A stretch of DNA of 33,747 bases from Acidimicrobiia bacterium (GCA_025928935.1 JAICNB010000035.1:1-33747); one strand, 5' to 3'. Counted from the first letter of the stretch, positions 1-8,684 are shown. Notes: generated from the sequence alone by a model not told the origin. Numbers and translations are program-made.

Positions 1-308
1 AAGCCATGGATCTCGTCGAGATCGGTGAGGGCGCGACGATCGGTGAGGTGGTGGTACGCATCTGCCCGGTCGCCCTTCCGGCGATAGAAGTCGACCCCGA
101 TCGCAGCCACACCCCAGCGGGCGAACATCCGGCACAGGTCCTTCTCGAAGCCGCTGAGCCCGTCGAGTGTGGGCAGCACCAGGACCACCGGGAACCGGCC
201 CGCGGCGTCCGGTCGGGCCAGATATTGGGTGCGGAGGCTGGACCCGATGGGCAGCGGCCAGCCGCCATACATGATCGAATGTGTCCCCTCGTGGGGCAGG
301 ACGGCCAT
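1..308 (-). CDS. Dienelactone hydrolase family protein (5' part, runs off the window)
   Basis: The first 102 codons of a minus-strand gene that continues beyond position 1. The product has an alpha/beta-hydrolase opening: a hydrophobic strand (FPVVLVLP), then a short loop and helix with GFEKDLCRMFARWG, then VAAIGVDFYRR. This matches the N-terminal half of dienelactone hydrolase-like proteins, which cleave ester or lactone bonds with a Cys/Ser-Asp-His triad. The catalytic residues would lie in the missing part, so activity cannot be judged. ATG at 308 is chosen because TAACCT (322 down to 317) ends 8 nt upstream, the leaderless spacing seen across the window. A second in-frame ATG 12 codons later (MYGGWPLP) is an alternative start. 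It diverges from the LCP gene at 404. Confidence 0.7.
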   Translation of the reverse strand, partial: MAVLPHEGTHSIMYGGWPLPIGSSLRTQYLARPDAAGRFPVVLVLPTLDGLSGFEKDLCRMFARWGVAAIGVDFYRRKGDRADAYHHLTDRRALTDLDEIHG

Positions 309-316
309 GGGCGGGC

Positions 317-322
317 AGGTTA
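317..322 (-). promoter_or_regulatory. Putative -10 box of the dienelactone hydrolase-like gene
   Basis: TAACCT on the minus strand, 8 nt before the ATG at 308, with no Shine-Dalgarno sequence between. The spacing fits transcription starting at or within a few nucleotides of the start codon. No convincing -35 element is visible. Confidence 0.5.
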
Positions 323-378
323 GGCCTCGCTTCCCAGCCGATCGACGCCATTGCCGGACATTGGACGGAACCTCTGCC

Positions 379-384
379 TAGCCT
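379..384 (+). promoter_or_regulatory. Putative -10 box of the LCP gene
   Basis: TAGCCT lies 19 nt upstream of the ATG at 404, so the predicted leader is only about 10-13 nt. TTGCCG (351-356) and TTGGAC (361-366) lie upstream, but neither is at a standard 16-18 nt spacing. Confidence 0.35.
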
Positions 385-403
385 GACGGCGTCTCAGTCG
401 ACG

Positions 404-1675
404 ATGTCCGGATCCTCCCCACGACACCTAGCGCCGCGTCGCGGCCTGCCCGGGTGGCTCAAAGCCGCCATGGTCGCCGTGTTCTTGGTCATGGTCGTGG
501 GGGCTCTCGGAGTGGTCTGGGCCCTGAACACGGGAAGCGAGGTGCTTGCCCTCGCCGAGCCGGATCACGAGGTGACCGCCCAGTTGAGCGAGCCGATCGG
601 CAGGGACCTCACCTTCCTCGTGGTCGGGAGTGACTCTCGGGAGGGGATAGAGGATCTGACCTTCTTCGGCCCGGCCGGCGGGGAGCGGGGTGACGTGATC
701 ATGCTGGTCCGTCTCGACGCGGCCAGCGGTGGGGCCCGGATCCTGTCGGTTCCTCGCGACCTGTGGGTCGAGATACCCGGCCACGGGGAGGACAAGATCA
801 ACGCCGCCTTCGCCTACGGCGGCCCGTCGCTGATGGTGCAGACCATCCGGGAGAACCTCGGGATCGACGTCAACCACTACGTGGAAGTCGACTTCGTCGG
901 GTTCATCGAGATGGTCAACGAGTTGGGCGGGATCGAGATGACCTTCGCCCATCCGGCGCGTGACCTGAAGTCGGGCCTCAATGTCGGGGCCGGCCCACAG
1001 ATCCTCGATGGTGAGCAGGCGCTCGCATACGCTAGATCCCGAAGCTACGAGGAGCACCAGGGCGAACGATGGGTGAGCATCGACGCCAGCGACCTCGGCC
1101 GAGCCAATCGCCAGCAACAGGTGGTGAGAGCCATCCTCTCCAAGCTCAAGTCACCTGCCTCCATCGCCGAGGCAGGCGAAATCGCAGGGTCGATGGCCGA
1201 GAACATGACGGTCGACGGCCGCCTGGCCGCTTCCTCGATCGGCTCCCTCGCCTGGGACTTCCGGGGCGTCCTGACCGGGGGCATCGAGGGTCAGACGCTC
1301 CCGGTCAACGGGGACACCGTGAGAGGTGCATCCGTGGTCCGGGCCGACGAGCCCGAGGCCTCCGCAACGATCGAAGGGTTCCTCACCGGGATCATGAGCA
1401 TCGATCAGGGGCCGCTCAGGGTGCAGGTCTTGAACGGAAACGGCGTGAATGGTGCAGCAGGGGACATGTCGGATCGTCTTGCCGATGCCGGCTACGAGAT
1501 CGCAGGCATCGGCAACGCCGACGAGCGGGACTACTCGGTCACGACCGTCCTGGTACCTCAGGGCAGCCACGCGGGTGAGGAGATCATCGGCCAGCTCGGT
1601 TTTGGTGTAGTCCGATACGGGGCGGTCGATAACGGTTATGACGCGGTCGTGATCGTCGGCGCCGACGCCTCCTGA
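404..1675 (+). CDS. LCP (LytR-CpsA-Psr) family cell-wall polymer ligase with LytR_C domain
   Basis: A 423-residue membrane-anchored, extracytoplasmic enzyme of the family that transfers lipid-linked glycans to peptidoglycan (in mycobacteria, arabinogalactan). A basic cytoplasmic tail (1-20) is followed by one transmembrane helix (about 21-42). The LCP domain spans about 68-215, with GSDSR (75-79), ERGDVIML (94-101), SVPRDLWVEIPG (115-126) and KINAAFAYGG (131-140), which carry the family's Arg/Asp residues for metal-pyrophosphate binding. A C-terminal LytR_C domain follows (about 335-420, starting LRVQVLNGNGVNGAAG). ATG 404 is preferred to upstream in-frame codons because it places the basic tail directly before the helix and follows the promoter. 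The next gene, UDP-glucose dehydrogenase, fits a role in envelope polysaccharide. The acceptor and substrate are not known. Confidence 0.9.
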   Translation: MSGSSPRHLAPRRGLPGWLKAAMVAVFLVMVVGALGVVWALNTGSEVLALAEPDHEVTAQLSEPIGRDLTFLVVGSDSREGIEDLTFFGPAGGERGDVIMLVRLDAASGGARILSVPRDLWVEIPGHGEDKINAAFAYGGPSLMVQTIRENLGIDVNHYVEVDFVGFIEMVNELGGIEMTFAHPARDLKSGLNVGAGPQILDGEQALAYARSRSYEEHQGERWVSIDASDLGRANRQQQVVRAILSKLKSPASIAEAGEIAGSMAENMTVDGRLAASSIGSLAWDFRGVLTGGIEGQTLPVNGDTVRGASVVRADEPEASATIEGFLTGIMSIDQGPLRVQVLNGNGVNGAAGDMSDRLADAGYEIAGIGNADERDYSVTTVLVPQGSHAGEEIIGQLGFGVVRYGAVDNGYDAVVIVGADAS

Positions 1676-1693
1676 TCCCATCCCGCCGCGATC

Positions 1694-1699
1694 TACCAT
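1694..1699 (+). promoter_or_regulatory. Putative -10 box of the UDP-glucose dehydrogenase gene
   Basis: TACCAT ends 10 nt before the ATG at 1710, leaving room for at most a few leader nucleotides. A G-rich stretch lies between (GGGGG, 1700-1705 region), so a weak Shine-Dalgarno role cannot be excluded. Confidence 0.4.
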
Positions 1700-1709
1700 T
1701 GGGGGTTCG

Positions 1710-2984
1710 ATGAACATTGCGATAATCGGAGCGGGCTACGTCGGCCTGGTCACGGGGGCCGGTCTGGCCAACCTCGGGCACCAGGTTCGCCTCGGAGAGG
1801 CAAATGCGGATCGGGTCGAGCTACTCCGCGGCGGTGGCGTGCCCATCTACGAGCAGGGGCTCCCCGACCTTCTCTCCCGTGCCACGGAACGAGACCTGCT
1901 CAGCTTCCACACCTCCAACAAGGAGGCGGTGACCGGCGCCGGTTTCGTGTTCCTGTCCCTGCCCACCCCGGAAGGGGATGACGGGCGAGCCGACCTGAGA
2001 TACGTCCACGCCGTTATCGACGAGCTCGCCAACGAGGTCGACGAGGGCACCTTGTTCGTGGTGAAATCGACCGTTCCTCCCGGCACGGTCGCCTCATTGC
2101 GCAAGCGGCTCGCCGACCACGGAAGCCCGGCCAGGATCGTCTCCCATCCAGAGTTCCTGCGTGAGGGCAAGGCGGTCGAGGACTTCATGGAGCCCGACCG
2201 GATCGTGGTGGGAGCATGGGACGAGACCGATGCCCGTGCCGTAGCCGATCTCTATCGCACCCTGGATGCGCCGGTCGTGATCACCGATCCCACCTCGGCA
2301 GAGATGATCAAGTACGCATCGAACGCCTACCTGGCCACCCGCCTCACCTTCGTCAACACACTTGCCAATGTCTGTGAGGCCGTCGGCGCCGACATCATCG
2401 ACGTCGTCGCGGGTCTGGGCATGGATCATCGAGTCGGCCCTCATTTCCTCCAGCCAGGCCCCGGCTACGGAGGCTCCTGCTTCCCCAAAGACACCTCCGC
2501 CCTGATCGCAGTCGCCGAAGACGCCGGGTACGACTTCGAGCTGCTCCGGGCCGTCATCGAAGCCGACGAGGAGCAGAGACGACGGGTGGCGGACAAGGTT
2601 CGGCAGGCGGCAGGAGGCGGGTTGAGGGGTCGCCGCGTGGCCATGTGGGGAGTCGCCTTCAAGGCCGGCACCGACGATGTGAGGGAGTCGCCGGCGGTCC
2701 GGATCGCCGCCCTACTCCAGGCCGATGGCGCCGAAGTCGTCGCCTACGACCCCGAGGCGAGCACCGACGCCCTGATCATGGCGAGCGACCCGGTCTCGGC
2801 CACGGCGGATGCCGACGTCCTCCTCATTGCCACCGAGTGGCCCGAGTTCGTGACCGTCGACATGAGTGCGGTCGCTGCTGCGATGCGGGGACATCGGGTA
2901 GTGGACTCACGCAACATCCTGGACCCCAAGAAGGTGCGGGCAGTGGGCCTCGACTACTGGGGCCTGGGCCGGCCCGGCGCTTAG
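1710..2984 (+). CDS. ugd: UDP-glucose 6-dehydrogenase (UDP-glucose/GDP-mannose dehydrogenase family)
   Basis: A cytosolic 424-residue enzyme that oxidises UDP-glucose to UDP-glucuronate with two NAD+ through a thioester intermediate. The N-terminal Rossmann motif IIGAGYVGLV is at 5-14, and the central sequence SAEMIKYASNAYLATRLTF is near 196-214. The catalytic motif GYGGSCFPKDT is at 252-262 with Cys257 as nucleophile. The C-terminal UDP-binding domain contains GVAFKAGTDDVRESP. Length and motif order are normal for the family. GDP-mannose dehydrogenase shares this fold, so the sugar is inferred from overall resemblance. The gene lies 34 nt after the LCP gene with its own putative promoter, and it converges with cofE, leaving 5 nt between stop codons and no visible terminator. 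Confidence 0.9.
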   Translation: MNIAIIGAGYVGLVTGAGLANLGHQVRLGEANADRVELLRGGGVPIYEQGLPDLLSRATERDLLSFHTSNKEAVTGAGFVFLSLPTPEGDDGRADLRYVHAVIDELANEVDEGTLFVVKSTVPPGTVASLRKRLADHGSPARIVSHPEFLREGKAVEDFMEPDRIVVGAWDETDARAVADLYRTLDAPVVITDPTSAEMIKYASNAYLATRLTFVNTLANVCEAVGADIIDVVAGLGMDHRVGPHFLQPGPGYGGSCFPKDTSALIAVAEDAGYDFELLRAVIEADEEQRRRVADKVRQAAGGGLRGRRVAMWGVAFKAGTDDVRESPAVRIAALLQADGAEVVAYDPEASTDALIMASDPVSATADADVLLIATEWPEFVTVDMSAVAAAMRGHRVVDSRNILDPKKVRAVGLDYWGLGRPGA

Positions 2985-2989
2985 ATCCA

Positions 2990-3688
2990 TCATCTGAAGA
3001 GGTCCTCCTCCGGCGACCTCACCAGGTCGCGGCCGCGGCCCTCACCCCTCGGCCCCTCGTAGCCGCGGACCAGGGCGGCCGGGATCCCGGCGGCCTTGCC
3101 CATCACCAGATCGGCGGCGGAGGCGATCTCGTCGGCGACGGCAACCTCGGTGACATGCAGTTCCTGCCCGGTCCAGTCCGTCGTGCCCTTCAGGTCGACC
3201 ACGGCCTCCAGACCGGACACCCCGATGGCGATATCGGTGAGGCCCCGCCGCCAAGGTCTGCCGAACGTGTCCGAGATGATCACCGGTAGGTCGATGCCAA
3301 TCCGACGCTGCAGCTTGGTCCGGATCCGGTGGGCCGACCGGTCCGGGTCCTCCGGAAGGAGGATCATGGTGCCCGGCTCGGCGTTGGAGCGATCGACCCC
3401 CGCATTCGCACAGATGAACCCGTGTTTGGTCTCCGCGATCAACAGACCCCCTCGCCGCCTCACGATCGAGACCGCCTCCGACTCGACCAGGGCGCGCTTG
3501 AAAGAATCCTCGTCGCCTGTCACCTCCACCACCCGGCCCTCGGCCTTGGAAACGATCTTGTGCGTGACGACCAGCACGTCCCCGTCCTGTGGCGTCAACG
3601 GCTCCAACGCGCCGGCCAGGACGTCCACGACCTCGTCCCCTGGGCGGACGGCGCCTATGCCGAGCAAGGGGAGGACTTCGAGGGTCAC
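2990..3688 (-). CDS. cofE: Coenzyme F420-0:L-glutamate ligase
   Basis: CofE adds L-glutamate residues, by gamma linkage and with GTP, to F420-0 to give F420-n. The 232-residue product shows the CofE core: the N-terminal VLPLLGIGAVRPGDEV, GDVLVVTHKIVSKAEGRVV, the segment GFICANAGVDRSN, and ISDTFGRPWRRG followed by TDIAIGVSG, which hold nucleotide/metal and substrate residues. It is CofE only: the C-terminal FMN-binding nitroreductase-like domain that makes mycobacterial FbiB about twice this length is absent. The GTG start at 3688 overlaps the cofD stop by 4 nt (GTGA), indicating translational coupling. It converges with the UDP-glucose dehydrogenase gene. Confidence 0.92.
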   Translation of the reverse strand: MTLEVLPLLGIGAVRPGDEVVDVLAGALEPLTPQDGDVLVVTHKIVSKAEGRVVEVTGDEDSFKRALVESEAVSIVRRRGGLLIAETKHGFICANAGVDRSNAEPGTMILLPEDPDRSAHRIRTKLQRRIGIDLPVIISDTFGRPWRRGLTDIAIGVSGLEAVVDLKGTTDWTGQELHVTEVAVADEIASAADLVMGKAAGIPAALVRGYEGPRGEGRGRDLVRSPEEDLFR

Positions 3689-4599
3689 AGGGCCAGTATC
3701 GCCCGGGCCAGGGTGGATGACGGCCCAGGCTCGACGATCCTGGTGTCGAGGGCGATGACCCTCACGCCATCGATCTCGCCCACGTCGCCCCGGTCCGTGG
3801 TGTCCACCACCAACGTGTCGATCATCCCCCGGTAGGCAGCGACCACGGCTTGGCTCCCGGTACCCAGCCCGAGGTCTGACAGGACCACGTCCGCCGGGCC
3901 TTTCAGGGCGCGGCCGCCGATCAGAGGGCTGACCGCCACGACGCGTGGGTGTCGGCGCACCGCCTCCGCGATCTCCCTGACTGCGAATATCGGCCAGATC
4001 GAAAGGGGCGGGTTGGAAGGGCCGATCACGACGAGGTCGGCCCCATCGATCGACTCCACGACCCCCGGGGCCGGCCTGGCCGTGGGCCCCCCGTCGAAGT
4101 CCAGCCCCATCACATGGTCCTGGTGCCCACGGTCGACGAAGTACTCCCTGAAGGTCAGCTGATCGCCGCCCTCGATGCTCACCATCGTCCGTATCGGGTC
4201 GTTCGAGGCGGGGAGGACTCTCACTTCGAGCCCAAATGCCGCTCGAACGGCCTCGGTCACCTCTGAGAGCGTGTCACCGTCGCCAAGTCGGCCGGTCCGG
4301 TAGATCTTCAGCGCCAGGTCGAGGTCCCCCAGCCGGAACGTGTTGTCGACACCGAATCGGGCGAGCTCGGTGTTGGTCAGGAAGCTGTCGTCGGCACGAC
4401 CCCATCCCTGTGGGCCCTCCAAACCGGCCAGCGTGTAGATCACGGTGTCCAGGTCCGGCGAAACGTGAAGGCCATGGATCGGTGCGTCGTCGCCCACGTT
4501 GACGATCACTGTCGATTCGACCTCTCTGAGGGCAGAAAAGCCTCGGGCCAGCCTCGCCCCGCCCACCCCGCCAGACATCTCGACGATCCGCGTGATCAC
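3685..4599 (-). CDS. cofD: Phospholactate/phosphoenolpyruvyl transferase of F420 biosynthesis (CofD/FbiA)
   Basis: CofD transfers the (phospho)lactyl or enolpyruvyl moiety from its GDP-activated donor to FO, giving (dehydro-)F420-0. The signature opening MSGGVGGARLARGF appears a few residues after the chosen start, followed by VNVGDD and DLDTVIYTLAG, then LGDLDLALKIYRTGRLGDGDTLSEVT and later GPSNPPLSIWPI, all typical of CofD. The frame stays open upstream, but GTG 4599 gives the usual short lead-in (strand residues ITRIVE) to the GGVGG loop, for 304 residues. On the minus strand CAATAT sits at the leaderless -10 position, a weak match. It is the first gene of a cofD-cofE pair and diverges from the large glycosyltransferase gene 36 nt away. 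Actinobacterial FbiA usually uses phosphoenolpyruvate as donor; the sequence alone does not decide this. Confidence 0.93.
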   Translation of the reverse strand: MITRIVEMSGGVGGARLARGFSALREVESTVIVNVGDDAPIHGLHVSPDLDTVIYTLAGLEGPQGWGRADDSFLTNTELARFGVDNTFRLGDLDLALKIYRTGRLGDGDTLSEVTEAVRAAFGLEVRVLPASNDPIRTMVSIEGGDQLTFREYFVDRGHQDHVMGLDFDGGPTARPAPGVVESIDGADLVVIGPSNPPLSIWPIFAVREIAEAVRRHPRVVAVSPLIGGRALKGPADVVLSDLGLGTGSQAVVAAYRGMIDTLVVDTTDRGDVGEIDGVRVIALDTRIVEPGPSSTLARAILAL

Positions 4600-4635
4600 A
4601 CCCAGATATTGCTCAAGTAGAGGGTCCGGTTCAGA

Positions 4636-7395
4636 ATGTCCTCCCGCATGACTAGCGCCGCTCCGCACCTCGCGGACGAAACGACACCCCTGGTGCCACC
4701 GGACGCGCCCCGCGTCAAGGTGATCGTCACCCTGGTGGAGGGCGCCGACCTCCAGGCCGCTCTGGCCACGGTGGAACGGCAAGTGTATGAAGCGATCCAC
4801 GAGGTCGTGGTCATAGGCGTGACGGACGGCGAAATCGGCGGTGATGTCGGGCGCGCCTCCACCCTCGAGGAAGCGATTGCCCGCACCGAGCACGAGGTGG
4901 ACTATCTCTGGATCCTCCATTCGGATGCCAGGCCCCGCCCCGACGCCCTCTCCGCCCTGGTGGCCGAGCTCGACCGGAACGACGCATCCCTTGGGGGGTC
5001 GAAGCTTCTGTTGGCCGGGACACGGGATGAGCTGGAATCGATCGGTAGCGCCACCGACGTCTTCGGTGACCCCCACACCGGGCTCGACGAGGGGGAGATC
5101 GATCTCCAGCAGTACGACGTGGTGCGTGAGGTCGCCTTCGTCTCGTCGGTGTCGATGCTGGTTCGCCGCGACCTGGCTCAGGGTCTGCGGGGCCTGGACG
5201 AGTTGCTCGAGCCGGTAGCGGCGGGACTGGACTTCTCTCAACGGGTGCGCCTCGCCGGCGGGAAGGTGATAACCGTCCCCTCTTCCGAGGTCTATCACCA
5301 GGCGCGGTGCGAGGAGAGGGGCCGTGGCTGGCGGGAAGAGGCAGGCCGTTTACGAGCCATGCTGAAGGCCTATCGCCCCATCACCCTGGCTTGGGTCGTC
5401 CCCTTCGAGATCCTCGTCTCGGTCGTCGACTCTCTGGCCAACCTGCTCCTCCTGCGGTGGAGGGGGGGGGCGCGCCATGCGATGTCATGGCTCTGGAACA
5501 TCGGCCATCTCCCGTCCACGATCGCGGAGCGCGGTCGATTCAAGCCGGTGCGGGCCGTTGGCGACGAGGAGCTCTTCAGGTTCCAGGCCCGTGGATCGGT
5601 GCGGTTGCGTGAGGTGGGATCCGAGCTGACCGACCGGTTCCTCTCCATCTTCGACGATGACCAGGCCCTGGCCCGGGGCACGAGGAGGATCTGGTCCAGC
5701 CCGGGGATCTGGGGGGCGATCCTGGCGGCCGTCGTGGTGATCGTCGCCTCGTGGTCGATCTTCTTCGGCGGAGTCCCCAACACCGGGTTCAGCTTTCCCT
5801 TCGAGCCGCCAACGGTGGCGATCGATCGTTTCATGGCCGGGTGGAACGACTCGGGTCTCGGCTCCGCCGACGCGGTGCACCCGGCGACCTGGCTCACCAG
5901 CCTCATCTCCTTCCTCTGGTTCGGCGCTGAAGGGGCGGCTCGCACCATCTTGACCGTCTTCTTCGGGGCATTCGCTGTCCTGGGGATGGGCCGTCTCGCC
6001 GGCAGGCTGGGCTTCCGAGGCCCCGGTCGCTACCTGTCGGGGCTGGTCATGCTGGCAGGTCCGGGGACGGCTCTCCTCGTGGGGGTGGGATCCTGGCTGG
6101 CGCTGGGCGCGGCCGCATTCCTCCCCTGGGCGGTTCGCTCGGTGACCCTCCACCCCGACGATCGTGGCAAGAGCTGGCTGTCACATATCGGGTCGGCGGT
6201 GATCTGGACGATGTTGCTCACCGCGGTCTCCCCGGTCCTCGGGGTCATCCCCTTCGTCGCCGCGGTGGTCTGGCGACTCATCGGAGGGAGCAGGGCATCT
6301 CTACGTCTCGCCCTGGCGACGCTTGCCGCGGGAGTCGTCGCCATCGGCTTTGCCTATGACGACCAGGGATGGCTGCTCGATGTGGAACGCCGGGTGGGTT
6401 TGGTGGTTCCCGACTGGTGGCCGGTCCTGATCGCTGTCGCCGCGATGGCCCTGATGTTGGTCGAGGGCCGAACCAGGCGGCTCGGCTTCCTGGGGTCGGT
6501 ATTGGGGCTCGGTGGGCTGCTGCTGGTTCGTCTCCCATTTGGCGGGCCAGGGGTCGAGGAGGGGGCGCTGGTCCTCGCGTCGTTCGGAGCGGCGGTCCTG
6601 GTGGCCGCTGCCCTCGATCAATTGAGCGTCGAGCCGCGACGGCTGCTGGCGTCGTTGGGAGCCGTCGCGATGTTGCTCGTCTCGGCCGCCGGCCTTCTCG
6701 ATGGGCGTTTGGGGCTCCCGCCGGGGGATGTCAACGATCGACTCGCTTTCGCTTCGACACTTGCCAACGAAGGAGCGCCAGGGAGAGTGCTGCTCATCTC
6801 CGCGGACCGGAGGCTGATCCCGGGCGAGGCCCGACCCGGCCCGGGCGTGTGGTATCGGACCGTCGACGGCGGAGGTACCACCATCGACGAGGTGTGGTTG
6901 CCCGAGCCTTCGACCGGCGATATCCAGCTCGAGAGTGCCGTCGATCGCATCGCCAGTGGCGCCGAGCTTCGCCCCGGGGCGCTCCTATCCGAGTTCTCGG
7001 TCGATTGGGTGGTAGTCGACGGGGAGGAGACACCTTTCGACACCATTCTCGAATCACAGCTCGACCTGGTGCCAACCCCACTCGCCACCGGCGCCCGGGT
7101 CTACGAGAACCCGGAGTCTGCTCCGCTCGCATCGACGGAAGAGGGCTCGACATGGAGAAGGCGGGGGACCGGGTTCGGCGGTGACCTGTCGGATGGCCGT
7201 GCGCTGTTGAGGGTGAACTACTCCCACGGTTGGGGGCCCGAACCCGAGCTAGATGATTGGTTCACCACCGTCTCGGCTGCGGGCGGGCAAGCCGGCTTCG
7301 CCGCCACCGGCTACCTGGCCTGGACGCCCTACGCCGCTGCCGCTCTCCTGCTGACGGCCCTGGGCCTGATCGGTTGGGGCAGGGTGCGACGATGA
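4636..7395 (+). CDS. Large family-2 glycosyltransferase fused to a polytopic membrane domain
   Basis: A 919-residue protein. Residues about 25-250 form a GT-A (family 2) glycosyltransferase domain: VKVIVTLVEG, then YLWILHSDARPRPDAL with His-Ser-Asp at 95-97 in the DxD position, then LGGSKLLL and a later FSQRVRLAGG acceptor-side segment. About 12 hydrophobic segments follow, from near residue 250 to 690, then a soluble, probably extracytoplasmic, region of about 190 residues and a last helix before the basic C-terminus. This resembles the long actinobacterial GT2/membrane proteins encoded near fbiAB and DUF5719, which presumably act on lipid-linked envelope glycans at the inner membrane. Substrate unknown. 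ATG 4636 is chosen over ATG 4648; AGAGGG 11 nt upstream is a weak Shine-Dalgarno. A run of nine G lies inside the frame at 5462-5470. The stop overlaps the next gene by 4 nt. Confidence 0.8.
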   Translation: MSSRMTSAAPHLADETTPLVPPDAPRVKVIVTLVEGADLQAALATVERQVYEAIHEVVVIGVTDGEIGGDVGRASTLEEAIARTEHEVDYLWILHSDARPRPDALSALVAELDRNDASLGGSKLLLAGTRDELESIGSATDVFGDPHTGLDEGEIDLQQYDVVREVAFVSSVSMLVRRDLAQGLRGLDELLEPVAAGLDFSQRVRLAGGKVITVPSSEVYHQARCEERGRGWREEAGRLRAMLKAYRPITLAWVVPFEILVSVVDSLANLLLLRWRGGARHAMSWLWNIGHLPSTIAERGRFKPVRAVGDEELFRFQARGSVRLREVGSELTDRFLSIFDDDQALARGTRRIWSSPGIWGAILAAVVVIVASWSIFFGGVPNTGFSFPFEPPTVAIDRFMAGWNDSGLGSADAVHPATWLTSLISFLWFGAEGAARTILTVFFGAFAVLGMGRLAGRLGFRGPGRYLSGLVMLAGPGTALLVGVGSWLALGAAAFLPWAVRSVTLHPDDRGKSWLSHIGSAVIWTMLLTAVSPVLGVIPFVAAVVWRLIGGSRASLRLALATLAAGVVAIGFAYDDQGWLLDVERRVGLVVPDWWPVLIAVAAMALMLVEGRTRRLGFLGSVLGLGGLLLVRLPFGGPGVEEGALVLASFGAAVLVAAALDQLSVEPRRLLASLGAVAMLLVSAAGLLDGRLGLPPGDVNDRLAFASTLANEGAPGRVLLISADRRLIPGEARPGPGVWYRTVDGGGTTIDEVWLPEPSTGDIQLESAVDRIASGAELRPGALLSEFSVDWVVVDGEETPFDTILESQLDLVPTPLATGARVYENPESAPLASTEEGSTWRRRGTGFGGDLSDGRALLRVNYSHGWGPEPELDDWFTTVSAAGGQAGFAATGYLAWTPYAAAALLLTALGLIGWGRVRR

Positions 7396-8684
7396 CCAAG
7401 CTCTTTCTATCCGTCCTGGTTGCCGGGATGGCTGTAGGCGTGTTGCTGGTCCCGAGCCCCGAGGCACCGGCACCCGGCCCCCCCGCCGCCACCAACCCGC
7501 CCTCGGTTGCGGTATGTCCCGTCGAGGAAGGAGGCGGACGAACCACGCGAATCGGAATTGCGTCCAGTGTCGGGGGAGAAGGACGGTTCACGGCTTTCGC
7601 GGCAGGGGTCCCAGCCGGTTCCATCACCTTCTCAACCGAGGCCTCGGGGTCGGCTGCCGTCTCCGTTTCCGAGTTCGCGCCCACCGGGGTCGGGGCTGGC
7701 CTGACCGAGATGCCGGACGGGGAGGTGGCGGCGGCATCGGTGTTGGTCGGCACGCAGTCGATAGCTGTCGACACATGCACACCCGTGCCCAACCCGCAGA
7801 CGCTCATCGCCGGTGGTTCGACCCTCAGCGGTCAGCAGCACCAGATCCAGTTGATGAACCCTTATGCGGGGGAAGCAATCGTCGATCTCGTCGCCCAATC
7901 GGACTCGGGCCTCGAGGCCGCGCCCCAGCTTCGCGGGATAATCATCCCATCGCGCTCTTCGGAGATCATCGACATGGACGAGCTGCTCCCGGGTCGCCAG
8001 TTCCTGGCGATCACTGTGGAGGTGGCCAATGGCAGCGTGATGACCTCCGCCAGGTTGGACGTCGGTGACGATGGGGCACTGTGGCACTCGGTCAGCCCCG
8101 CCCTCGATTGGTTCGTCCCGGTTCCGGCCGCAGGGCTGGCAGGTGATCTGGTCATTTCGACAGCCTCGACTTCCGAAGTGGAGTACCAGGTGGATGTCTA
8201 CGGGCCCCAGGGATTGGTGGAGGCCCAGCAGGAAGGCGTGTTGCCCGCCCGCGGCACGGTATCTCTGCCCCTGGTCGGGATGGAGCTCGAAGCTGCCTCG
8301 GCGGTTCGGGTAATCTCCACCCAGCCGGTGGCTGTGTTCCAGCGGCTGGTATCCGAAATGGGTGTCGCCCTGGCCGCCGGCAGCCCTGCTACCTCCTCCA
8401 GCTGGCTTCTGCCCGGCGCCGGGCTGGCTCCGGGAGGGACGGGGAGCCTGCTCATCTTCAACGCAGGGCTAGAAGAGGACACCGTCCTCGTCACGGCCCG
8501 CCGTGATCAGCCGGCGACACAGGAGGTGGCGGTGCCGGCAGAGACGGTTGTCGAGCTGCCCGCGGTAGAGGGCGGAGCCAACGCGTACACCGTGCAGGGC
8601 CACGGGTCGCTGGTGGCAGCGTGGGTGACGACGGGTGAAGGCGCGACGGCGTACAGCGTCGGCGTCCCGCTCCCCGATGGGTGA
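7392..8684 (+). CDS. DUF5719-like exported protein
   Basis: A 430-residue product with an N-terminal hydrophobic segment (about 4-20, FLSVLVAGMAVGVLLV) and then a Pro/Ala-rich linker, so it is probably exported or anchored to the outer face of the membrane. The rest is low in charge and rich in Val, Ala, Gly and Ser, with repeated beta-type stretches ending in phrases such as LLPGAG...TGSLLIFNAG and AYTVQGHGSLVAAW. This is the look of actinobacterial DUF5719 proteins, and the position directly after the large glycosyltransferase is where that family is found. Two Cys residues are visible (mature N-terminal region and VDTCTP), which could form a disulfide; a thioredoxin-like protein is encoded next. 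Function unknown. ATG 7392 overlaps the previous stop as ATGA, and the 3' end overlaps the next gene by 8 nt. Confidence 0.72.
   Translation: MTKLFLSVLVAGMAVGVLLVPSPEAPAPGPPAATNPPSVAVCPVEEGGGRTTRIGIASSVGGEGRFTAFAAGVPAGSITFSTEASGSAAVSVSEFAPTGVGAGLTEMPDGEVAAASVLVGTQSIAVDTCTPVPNPQTLIAGGSTLSGQQHQIQLMNPYAGEAIVDLVAQSDSGLEAAPQLRGIIIPSRSSEIIDMDELLPGRQFLAITVEVANGSVMTSARLDVGDDGALWHSVSPALDWFVPVPAAGLAGDLVISTASTSEVEYQVDVYGPQGLVEAQQEGVLPARGTVSLPLVGMELEAASAVRVISTQPVAVFQRLVSEMGVALAAGSPATSSSWLLPGAGLAPGGTGSLLIFNAGLEEDTVLVTARRDQPATQEVAVPAETVVELPAVEGGANAYTVQGHGSLVAAWVTTGEGATAYSVGVPLPDG

Noticed and set aside
6..323. Plus-strand open frame at the window start
   Set aside because: Its product is low in hydrophobic core residues and unlike any family, while the minus strand encodes a clear hydrolase N-terminus.
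428..1117. Open frame of 229 codons on the minus strand inside the LCP gene
   Set aside because: Low-complexity His/Asp/Arg composition typical of a shadow frame; the plus-strand frame has clear LCP motifs.
4600..5298. N-terminal extension of the cofD frame
   Set aside because: The frame stays open upstream, but it runs antisense to the glycosyltransferase gene and has no homology to CofD, which starts just before the GGVGG loop.
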